Assembly: GCA_051953655.1 (NCBI GenBank)
Contig: JBQCIO010000368.1
Location: 1 to 14,231 of the forward strand
Source of the DNA: JBQCHF01 sp051953655
GTDB lineage: Bacteria > Actinomycetota > Actinomycetes > Motilibacterales > Motilibacteraceae
Direction of reading: 5' to 3'
Length of the DNA stretch: 14,231 nt
A program made the translations under genes and the position numbers. The notes under the pieces were generated by a model that did no database searches, was not told the DNA's origin, and saw only the letters and a program-made list of their open reading frames with translations. Shown piece after piece: positions 1 to 5,537 of this stretch; position 1 is the stretch's first letter; each line of letters opens with the position of its first letter.

Positions 1-34
1 GAGGGGCGGGACACCGACCGGTGTCCCGCCCCTC
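1..34 (-). terminator. Perfect 15-bp hairpin, intrinsic terminator
   Basis: Positions 1-15 and 20-34 are exact reverse complements, with a 4-nt loop (GACC). The hairpin begins 17 bases past the stop codon of the minus-strand DUF1508 gene, which is the usual place for a terminator. No clear U-tract is visible, as is common in high-GC actinobacteria. Because the stem is perfect it could also stop transcripts arriving on the plus strand from outside the window. Confidence 0.8.
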
Positions 35-51
35 GCGCGTCGGTCCGGTGC

Positions 52-540
52 TCAGGCCTTCCTGGGCGCCCGCTTGGTCGTGCGCTTGGCCGTGGTGGCG
101 GCGACGCTCTTGGCGGGCCGAGCCGCGGCGGTCTTGCTGGCGGTGGTCTTGCTGGCGGTGGTCTTCGCCGTGCTGCGCTTCGCTGCAGCGGTCTTCGTCG
201 CAGCGGACTTCGTGGCCGTCGACTTCGTGGCGGTCGCCTTGGTGGTGCGCTTGGCCGGAGCCTTGGCCGCGCCGGTGGCCTTCTTGGTGGCAGCAGTCTT
301 CGTGGTGGCGGTCTTGGTGGTGGTGGCGGTCTTCGTCGCAGCCGTCGCCGCCTTCGAGGCGGTGACCGTCGCGTCCTCGGTCACCGCGTTGCCGACCGAG
401 GTCTTCACCGAGTTGATGGCCCGCACGGCCGCCGGCTTGTTCGCGAACGCCTCGGAGGTGGCGAGGACCTTGCCGTTGTTGACGAGCTGGAACTGGAACT
501 TGCCGGCCCTGGTCTTCGACAGGACGAACTTCGCTGCCAC
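52..540 (-). CDS. DUF1508/YegP-type small protein with histone-like Lys/Ala/Thr tail
   Basis: A protein of 162 residues. Residues 3-54 resemble one DUF1508 (YegP) repeat: the KFVLSKTRAGKFQFQLV strand pair, then NNGKVLATSE and a helix with AVRAINSVK. The molecular function of this domain is poorly known. Residues 57-162 are low-complexity, built mostly from A, T, K and S, with about 20 lysines and 6 arginines and no acidic residue. This resembles the tails of histone H1 and of actinobacterial HupB. DNA or RNA binding is inferred from this composition only. The GTG start at 540 is chosen because AGGAGG (548-553) sits 7 nt upstream and the DUF1508 homology begins there; a longer frame to 597 has no such site. 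The gene is monocistronic: about 195 bp separate it from the MFS gene upstream and a strong hairpin follows. The domain call is fairly sure, the role is not known. Confidence 0.85.
   Translation of the reverse strand: MAAKFVLSKTRAGKFQFQLVNNGKVLATSEAFANKPAAVRAINSVKTSVGNAVTEDATVTASKAATAATKTATTTKTATTKTAATKKATGAAKAPAKRTTKATATKSTATKSAATKTAAAKRSTAKTTASKTTASKTAAARPAKSVAATTAKRTTKRAPRKA
131..165. repeat. 15-nt in-frame tandem repeat in the basic tail
   Basis: The 15-nt unit GTCTTGCTGGCGGTG occurs twice exactly (131-145 and 146-160), with 5 more bases of a third copy. On the minus strand it encodes the five-residue repeat TASKT in the Lys/Ala/Thr tail. The rest of 52-375 is similarly low in complexity. 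The length is a multiple of three, so slippage here would change tail length without breaking the frame. Confidence 0.8.
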
Positions 541-664
541 GGGGGTGCCTCCTACGGATGGAAGGTCCGCCAGGAGGCGGACGAGGTCGGAAACCACGAT
601 CGCACCTGCGCGGCAAGGCCCACCAGCACCGCCGCCCTGCTGCGCGCACGTGTCGCCGGTTCCG

Positions 665-694
665 ACTATCCCTTGCCGACCCCTCCAGAGCCAA
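665..694 (-). promoter_or_regulatory. Possible promoter for the DUF1508 gene
   Basis: Read on the minus strand, TTGGCT (689-694) and GATAGT (665-670) are separated by 18 bp and resemble a housekeeping -35/-10 pair. They lie in the 195-bp gap between the MFS stop codon and the DUF1508 start, and would give a leader of roughly 115-120 nt. The match is loose. Nothing else in 541-735 stands out except the ribosome binding site at 548-553. Confidence 0.3.
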
Positions 695-735
695 ACCCTC
701 CTACCGCTGGTCGGAGTTCTGTACCGCTCGGAGCT

Positions 736-2139
736 CTACGCCGCGTCGGAGGTCTGCCGCGCCGCACGCTGCGCCACGGCGTGCTCGTTGGTGCGGTCGT
801 CGTAGTGGCGGAACCGCGGCAGCGCACCCGCCAGCAGTCCGACCGACCCGACGCACAGCAGCCCGCCGCTGACGATGGAACCGCGGATGGTCCACGCCGC
901 GGCCACGCCACCTGCACGCGCCTGGCCCAGCAGCGGGCCGGTGGAGTAGGAGAGCAGCTCGATGCCGGCCAGCCGCCCGCGCAGCTCGTCGGGGATGGTC
1001 TGGTTCCACATCGTGGAGCGGAACAGCCCGCTGACCATGTCGGCCGCACCGGCCAGCCCCAGCAGCAGCAGCGCGAGCCAGACGTCGCTCACCAGGCCGA
1101 ACAGGGCGATGAACACCCCCCACGCAGCCGCCGCCCACACCACTGCCCTGCCGTGGTGGTGCACGTGACTGGTCCACCCGCTGGTCACCGTGGCCAGGAG
1201 CGAGCCGACGGATCCCGCGCTGTAGAGCAGCCCGAGCGTCCACGGTTCCTGCAGCACCTTCTCGGCGACGGCGGGGAACAGGGCGATCGGCATGGCGAAC
1301 GCCATCGCGGCCATGTCGACGACGTAGGTGCCCAGCAGCTCCTGGCGCGACCAGGCGTAGCGCAGTCCGTCGACGATGCCCCGCAGGCTGGGCGCCTCGG
1401 CTCCCGACGGCGGCGGCACCGCCTTCATCAGCCACAGCGCGAGCAGCGAGGCGCTGAACGAGACGAGGTCGACCGCGTACGCCGACGCGGCGCCCCAGGT
1501 GGCCACGAGCAGCCCGCCGAGCGCCGGGCCGAGGATGGTGCCGATGTTCATGCGCAGGCTCGAGAGGGCCGCGGCCGCCGGCTGCTGGTCGTGCGCCACG
1601 ATCCGCGGGATCAGTGCGTCCAGGGAGGGCCGCTGCAGGCCGTCGAGGGCCGCCACCACGCCGGCGGCCACGTAGAGCGGCCAGACCAGCGGGCGCGTGA
1701 GCAGGGCGTTGAGCATCAGCAGCGCGGAGACCACGGTGAACGCGATCTCGGTCAGCAGGACCATCCGTCGCCGGTCCACCGCGTCGGCCAGGGCACCGCC
1801 GTAGAGGCCGAAGGCGATCAGCGGCACCAGCTCGGCGGCGCCGAGCAGGCCGACCGCCACCGTGCTCCCGGTGAGGTAGTAGACCTGGTAAGGCACCGCG
1901 ACGAAGGTGACCATCGACCCGATGAAGGACACCGAGCCGCCGGCGAACAGCAGCCGGAAGTCGCGGGAGTCGCGCAGCGGCCGCACGTCCAGGCGCGCCG
2001 CCGCCAGCCGTCGGCGCCAGCCCCCACCGTCCGGCTGCTGCGGCTGCTCTGGCGGCTGGACCGCCGTCCCGCCGTGCAGGGGTACGGCGGCCAGCGGGTC
2101 GGCGCCGGCGCGCGACTCGACGGGGAGCGGATCGGTCAC
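736..2139 (-). CDS. MFS transporter, EntS-like (MFS_3) exporter family
   Basis: A protein of 467 residues, a normal length for a 12-helix major facilitator. Residues 1-50 are Pro/Gly/Ala-rich and probably cytoplasmic. Helix 1 begins around residue 62 (FRLLFAGGSVSFIGSMV). The loop between helices 2 and 3 carries the MFS signature as GGALADAVDRRRM (114-126), followed by alternating hydrophobic segments to about residue 440. The sequence style matches the enterobactin-exporter (EntS)-like group, whose members export siderophores, drugs or macrolides by proton antiport. The substrate here cannot be told, and no siderophore genes lie nearby. The start is GTG at 2139 without a convincing Shine-Dalgarno sequence, so the first 50 residues are uncertain. 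It follows the SIS-like gene by 70 bp on the same strand and may be cotranscribed with it. Confidence 0.88.
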   Translation of the reverse strand: MTDPLPVESRAGADPLAAVPLHGGTAVQPPEQPQQPDGGGWRRRLAAARLDVRPLRDSRDFRLLFAGGSVSFIGSMVTFVAVPYQVYYLTGSTVAVGLLGAAELVPLIAFGLYGGALADAVDRRRMVLLTEIAFTVVSALLMLNALLTRPLVWPLYVAAGVVAALDGLQRPSLDALIPRIVAHDQQPAAAALSSLRMNIGTILGPALGGLLVATWGAASAYAVDLVSFSASLLALWLMKAVPPPSGAEAPSLRGIVDGLRYAWSRQELLGTYVVDMAAMAFAMPIALFPAVAEKVLQEPWTLGLLYSAGSVGSLLATVTSGWTSHVHHHGRAVVWAAAAWGVFIALFGLVSDVWLALLLLGLAGAADMVSGLFRSTMWNQTIPDELRGRLAGIELLSYSTGPLLGQARAGGVAAAWTIRGSIVSGGLLCVGSVGLLAGALPRFRHYDDRTNEHAVAQRAARQTSDAA

Positions 2140-2209
2140 GAGGGGCCAGTGTCGGGGCTGAACCCGGCGCCGTCACCTCGTTTCCGCGCACCGGCGGACA
2201 GGTTCCGGA

Positions 2210-2866
2210 TCAGCGGCGCGGAGCGGGCCCGCTCACCGTCTCCAGCACCCGCGCCAGGCGGTCGCGGAAGCCGCGCCCGCGGCCCGGGACGGTGGTGCCC
2301 TGAACCGGCTCGCCGGCCGCCACGCTCACCAGGTGGGAGACGACGTCGAGGGAGACGGCGGCGTCGAGCAGCTCCGGCTCATCCACCTCGAGCGTGGAGC
2401 GGGGGACGAGGAGCCTGCTGGGCGGCACCGAGAGCGCGTCGTGGGCCAGCCCGGCCAGCTCCGGGTCGCCGGCGTCCAGGCTGAGCACGGTCGCCCCGAG
2501 CCGCTTGGCGTCCGAGACCCGCTCCAGCAGGGCCTCCGGCGCGGCGTCGGGAGCGACGACGAACAGCGTCTCGCCGCGGCGAGCGGCCTCCAGCCGGTCC
2601 AGCCCTACCGCCAGGTGGGCCGGCGCGCCCGGCGGGGGTGCCCAGCGGACCAGGGTGGGCGAGAGCTCGGGCAGGTCCGCCAGCCGCGACTCGTCGTCCA
2701 GGTGAGCGGCCAGGTGCCAGGGCTCCTCCTGAGGCGTGCCGACGAGCAGCAGGCCACCGGGATGGCGCGTGCTGGTGCGCAGCGACTGCGCGAACGACCG
2801 GGTCCGCTCGACCCACGGCGTGCTCTCCAGCACGTGCCGCAGCAGCACCGCACGCGACGCGTCCAC
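2210..2866 (-). CDS. SIS-like (sugar isomerase fold) protein of unknown function
   Basis: A protein of 218 residues. I recognise no named family with certainty. The pattern GLLLVGTPQEEPWHLAAHL (38-56) followed by GETLFVVAPDAAPEALLERV (98-117), a helix DAKRLGATVLSL (119-130), then ELAGLAHDALSVP (136-148) resembles the order of elements in SIS domains. SIS domains bind phosphosugars in isomerases and in regulators. The usual Ser/Thr-rich phosphate loops are poor here, so catalysis is doubtful. The GTG at 2866 is preferred because GAGAGG lies 8 nt upstream; an upstream GTG at 2884 would add six residues but has no binding site. It is divergent from the GNAT gene and lies upstream of the MFS gene on the same strand. 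Coding status is strong, the fold assignment is tentative. Confidence 0.75.
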   Translation of the reverse strand: MDASRAVLLRHVLESTPWVERTRSFAQSLRTSTRHPGGLLLVGTPQEEPWHLAAHLDDESRLADLPELSPTLVRWAPPPGAPAHLAVGLDRLEAARRGETLFVVAPDAAPEALLERVSDAKRLGATVLSLDAGDPELAGLAHDALSVPPSRLLVPRSTLEVDEPELLDAAVSLDVVSHLVSVAAGEPVQGTTVPGRGRGFRDRLARVLETVSGPAPRR

Positions 2867-3034
2867 GTCCCCACCCTCTCGCACCCCGTACGGCCACGGC
2901 CCCGTGCCGTGCCGCCCGCCCCGGCGGCAGGGTAGGGCGCCGCGGGCTCGTGGCGGGGCGCGGCGCGCGGGACGCCCCCGGGCGGTTCGCGGCCGCCCAC
3001 CGGCCTCTCCCTGCCGGCTGGCAGGATCGGCGGC
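2867..3034. promoter_or_regulatory. Divergent intergenic region with weak -10 candidates
   Basis: This 168-bp gap separates the divergent SIS-like and GNAT genes and must hold both promoters. On the minus strand TACCCT (2929-2934) fits the TAnnnT -10 pattern and would give a leader of about 55 nt. On the plus strand CAGGAT (3022-3027) lies 7 nt before the GNAT ATG; it may be a -10 of a leaderless transcript, or its AGGA may serve as the ribosome binding site. No convincing -35 or operator palindrome is visible. Confidence 0.3.
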
Positions 3035-3604
3035 ATGAGCGACCGGCGGCAGGCAGGTCCCGACGTCGACGAGGCGGTGGCGACCGACGGGGTGCTCGCG
3101 CTGGAGGTGCTGCCCGATGACGGCGGCTCGGACCTCGGCGAGCTCTACGCCGAGCGGGTCCCCGGCGGGTTCGAGGACTACGGCGACGGCCCGTTCGGCG
3201 AGCGCCCGGCCACCCTGGTGCGCGCGGTCCTACGCCGTGTCGGCGCCGACCAGGCCGATGGCGAGGTGGTGGGGACGATGTCCTGGCACCTGGTCTCCTA
3301 CGGGCCCACGCTGGGCTCCCGAGCCTGGAACACCGGCATCTGGCTGCGTCCTGCCCACCGGGGTCTCGGCCACGGCGCCGCGGCGCAGCGGCTGCTGGCC
3401 CGGCACCTGCTGACCACCACCGACGTGGCACGGGTGGAGGCGAGCACCGACGTCGACAAGGTGGCCGAGCGCGGGGCGCTGGAGCGGGCCGGGTTCACCC
3501 TCGCCGGCGTCCGGCGGGGTGCGCAGGAGCGGCTGGGGGAGCGCCGTGACCTCGCCGTCTACGCCGTGCTGCGAGACGACCTCGACGAGGAGCCGGACGC
3601 CTGA
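3035..3604 (+). CDS. GNAT family N-acetyltransferase
   Basis: A protein of 189 residues, normal for a single GNAT domain. These enzymes move an acetyl group from acetyl-CoA to an amine on a small molecule or protein. The acetyl-CoA pyrophosphate loop is visible as RPAHRGLGHGAA (105-116), a version of the Q/RxxGxG/A motif, preceded by the beta-4 strand NTGIWL (99-104). The late element GALERAGFTLAGVRRG (147-162) is the usual C-terminal GNAT signature. Weak similarity to the RimJ/RimL style of GNAT is possible; the substrate is unknown. AGGA lies 8 nt before the ATG. Its TGA stop shares one base with the ATG of the next gene, so the two are probably translationally coupled. Confidence 0.88.
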   Translation: MSDRRQAGPDVDEAVATDGVLALEVLPDDGGSDLGELYAERVPGGFEDYGDGPFGERPATLVRAVLRRVGADQADGEVVGTMSWHLVSYGPTLGSRAWNTGIWLRPAHRGLGHGAAAQRLLARHLLTTTDVARVEASTDVDKVAERGALERAGFTLAGVRRGAQERLGERRDLAVYAVLRDDLDEEPDA

Positions 3605-4395
3605 TGAGAGAGCCCGACGACCTCGGCGCTCCCGTCGACCTTCCCTCGACGGTGACGCGGGTGGTGAGCCTGGTGCCCTCGCTCACCGAGGCCGTGGCGG
3701 CCACCGGCCTGGCCATCGACCGAGACCTGCTCGTGGGCTGCACGGACTGGTGCACCCACCCTGAGGACCTGGACCTCCCACGCATCGGCGGCACCAAGAA
3801 CCCGCGGGTGGGCGACGTGATGGACCTGCGTCCCGACGTCGTGCTGGCCAACGAGGAGGAGAACCGGCCGGCCGACCTCGAGGCGCTCCGGGCCGCCGGC
3901 GCAGCGGTGTGGGTGACCCGGGTGCGCACCGTGCCCGAGGGGATCGCCTCGCTGCACCGGATGCTGACCGTCGCCTGCCGGCTTCCGCGGCCGGCGTGGC
4001 TGGACGCGGCAGAGCACGTGTGGCGCGCGCCGCACGAGGGCCCGCGCCGCCGGGCCGTCGTGCCGATCTGGCGCCGCCCGTGGATGGCGGTGGGGCGCGA
4101 CACCTTCACCGGCGACGTCCTGGCCCGCCTCGGCGTGGACAACGTGCTCGCCGACCACGCCGAGCGCTACCCCAAGGTGGACGTGAGTGCTGCAGCCGCG
4201 CTGCCGCCACATGAGCTGGTCGTGCTGCCCGACGAGCCCTACGCCTTCACCGCCGACGACGGGCCGGAGGCGTTCCCGGGCCGCGACGTCGCGCTGGTGA
4301 GCGGGCGGCACCTGACCTGGTACGGGCCCTCGCTGGTGGAGGCGCGCAGCCTGTTGGCCGAGCAGCTCGGAGCCGCACGCACACACCGTTGCTGA
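3604..4395 (+). CDS. Helical-backbone metal-receptor-like protein (BtuF/TroA fold), no signal peptide
   Basis: A protein of 263 residues. RVVSLVPSLTEAVAATGL (19-36), LVGCTDWCTHP (43-53), then IGGTKNPRVGDVMDLRPDVV (61-80) and LANEEENR (81-88) are the N-terminal lobe signature of the BtuF-like branch of class III binding proteins. PWMAVGRDTFTGDVLARLGV (159-178) and SGRHLTWYGPSL (233-244) belong to the second lobe. Classical members bind cobalamin or ferric chelates outside the membrane for an ABC importer. This one begins directly with a charged N-terminus and has neither a hydrophobic signal nor a lipobox, so it is predicted to be cytosolic, and no importer genes are nearby. The ATG at 3604 overlaps the stop of the GNAT gene; GAGGAG lies 11 nt upstream. 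The stop codon lies inside the inverted repeat at 4382-4477. The fold is confident, the ligand unknown. Confidence 0.85.
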   Translation: MREPDDLGAPVDLPSTVTRVVSLVPSLTEAVAATGLAIDRDLLVGCTDWCTHPEDLDLPRIGGTKNPRVGDVMDLRPDVVLANEEENRPADLEALRAAGAAVWVTRVRTVPEGIASLHRMLTVACRLPRPAWLDAAEHVWRAPHEGPRRRAVVPIWRRPWMAVGRDTFTGDVLARLGVDNVLADHAERYPKVDVSAAAALPPHELVVLPDEPYAFTADDGPEAFPGRDVALVSGRHLTWYGPSLVEARSLLAEQLGAARTHRC

Positions 4396-4477
4396 TCATG
4401 CGATTCGTGCGCTTCCTGCTCATCGTGAGCGGACGGTGTCCGCGCACGAATTGCATGATCAGCAACACGCCGGTGTG
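4382..4477. repeat. Long structured inverted repeat enclosing two hairpins
   Basis: Arms 4388-4412 and 4442-4466 are 25 nt each and complementary at all but one position. The exception (4402 with 4452) is G with T, which in plus-strand RNA becomes a G-U wobble. Six more pairs (4382-4387 with 4472-4477) extend the stem beyond a 5-nt bulge. The 29-nt interior holds two adjacent hairpins: GCTCA-TCG-TGAGC (4418-4430) and GGAC-GGT-GTCC (4431-4441). The predicted shape is therefore a three-way junction. It lies between convergent genes and covers the stop codon of the metal-receptor-like gene. It may be a REP/MITE-like dispersed element or a bidirectional terminator. No U-tract follows, and it is much longer than the other two hairpins in the window. 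Confidence 0.85.
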
Positions 4478-4499
4478 GTCCGCTGACGTCGAGCGACTC

Positions 4500-4512
4500 A
4501 CCCCTGCGGGGT
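4500..4512 (-). terminator. Small GC hairpin at the panB stop codon
   Basis: ACCCC-TGC-GGGGT (4500-4512) is a 5-bp stem with a 3-nt loop that begins in the panB stop codon and extends downstream. It is short and lacks a U-tract, so a role in ending panB transcription is only possible. The large inverted repeat just beyond it is a better candidate. Confidence 0.3.
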
Positions 4513-5414
4513 CACCGCTCGAAGGTGTGCTCCTCCGCGGGGAAGGTCCCGGCGGCGACGTCGGCGGCGTAGGCCTGGGCGGCGCCGGTGAGGACCGAGC
4601 GCAGATCGGCGTACTGCTTGACGAAGCGGGGCATCGGGCCGCCGCGCAGGCCGGCGAAGTCCTGCCAGACCAGCACCTGGGCGTCGGTGTAGGGGCCGGC
4701 GCCGATCCCGACCGTGGGGATGTGCAGCTCGGCGGTGACCCGCTTGGCGACGTCGCTGGGGACCATCTCCAGCACGACCGCGAACGCGCCGGCCTCCTGC
4801 AGGGCCAGGGCGTCCTCCACAAGCCGCTCGCCGGTGTGGCCGCGCCCCTGGACCTTGTAGCCGCCCAGGCCGTGCTCGGCCTGCGGGGTGAAGCCGATGT
4901 GCGCCATGACCGGCACGCCGGCGCCCACGATCGCCTCGACGTGCGGCGCCATCCGCGCACCGCCCTCGAGCTTGACCGCGTGCGCGCCGCCCTCCTTCAT
5001 GAACCGGGCGGAGGTCTCCAGCGCCTGCTGCGGGCTGGCCTGGTAGGAGCCGAAGGGCAGGTCGGCCACCACGAGGGCGCGGTGCGCGCCGCGGGTGACC
5101 GCCCGCACCAGCGGGATGAGCTCGTCGACGGTGACCGGCAGGGTGGTCTCGTAGCCGAGCACGTTGTTGGCGGCGCTGTCGCCCACCAGCAGCACCGGGA
5201 TGCCGGCCTCGTCGAAGATCTGCGCGGTGAGGACGTCGTAGGAGGTGAGCATCGCCCACTTCTCCCCGCGGTCCTTGAGGCCCTGCAGGTAGGGGACGCG
5301 TACCCGCTTGGGCAGCGCCGGCGGCTGGCCCACCGGCGGCTGGGGCAGCGGTGCGCCGCCGTAGGGGGAGACGGCCTCGCTCTGGGCAGGGGTCGGCTGC
5401 TGGCTGGTGCTCAT
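4512..5414 (-). CDS. panB: 3-methyl-2-oxobutanoate hydroxymethyltransferase (PanB)
   Basis: A protein of 300 residues. It makes ketopantoate from 2-oxoisovalerate and 5,10-methylenetetrahydrofolate, the first committed step to pantothenate and CoA, in the cytosol. Visible signatures: MLTSYD (55-60), LLVGDS (75-80) and VVADLPFGSYQ (115-125), whose aspartates D79 and D118 match the metal ligands of the family; KLEGG (148-152); VMAHIGFTPQ (169-178); and VVLEMVPSDVAKRVT (213-227), with E216 at the position of the catalytic glutamate. PTVGIGAGP closes the barrel. Residues 1-36 are a Pro/Gln-rich extension, as in other actinobacterial PanB. The ATG at 5414 is chosen because AGGAGG lies 6 nt upstream; an upstream in-frame start at 5480 lacks homology. 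It follows nadE by 123 bp on the same strand and is probably cotranscribed or partly so. Confidence 0.95.
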   Translation of the reverse strand: MSTSQQPTPAQSEAVSPYGGAPLPQPPVGQPPALPKRVRVPYLQGLKDRGEKWAMLTSYDVLTAQIFDEAGIPVLLVGDSAANNVLGYETTLPVTVDELIPLVRAVTRGAHRALVVADLPFGSYQASPQQALETSARFMKEGGAHAVKLEGGARMAPHVEAIVGAGVPVMAHIGFTPQAEHGLGGYKVQGRGHTGERLVEDALALQEAGAFAVVLEMVPSDVAKRVTAELHIPTVGIGAGPYTDAQVLVWQDFAGLRGGPMPRFVKQYADLRSVLTGAAQAYAADVAAGTFPAEEHTFER

Positions 5415-5537
5415 GCGGAGCCTCCTGGGTGTCGTCTCGAGGCGCCCTGCGGCGTCCCCTGACTGCGCCCATGGTGGCACGCCGTGCGCGTCCTGCCCAG
5501 TGAGGAACGCCCCGACCTCAGTGGGCGTGCGCGAAGG

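Noticed and set aside
131..165. CRISPR or VNTR array
   Set aside because: The repeats are 15-nt, directly abutting, in frame and within coding sequence; there are no spacers.
673..2484. A 603-codon plus-strand open frame over the MFS gene
   Set aside because: The product is Gln/Arg/His-rich with no domain pattern, while the opposite strand encodes a convincing 12-helix transporter.
4388..4466. tRNA-like cloverleaf reading of the structured repeat
   Set aside because: The multi-arm fold looks superficially similar, but there is no 7-bp acceptor plus T-arm pattern, no TTCRA loop and no CCA-end context; the 25-bp closing stem is far too long.
5415..5480. Upstream start adding 22 residues to PanB
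   Set aside because: The ATG at 5414 has an ideal AGGAGG site, and the extra residues show no PanB homology.
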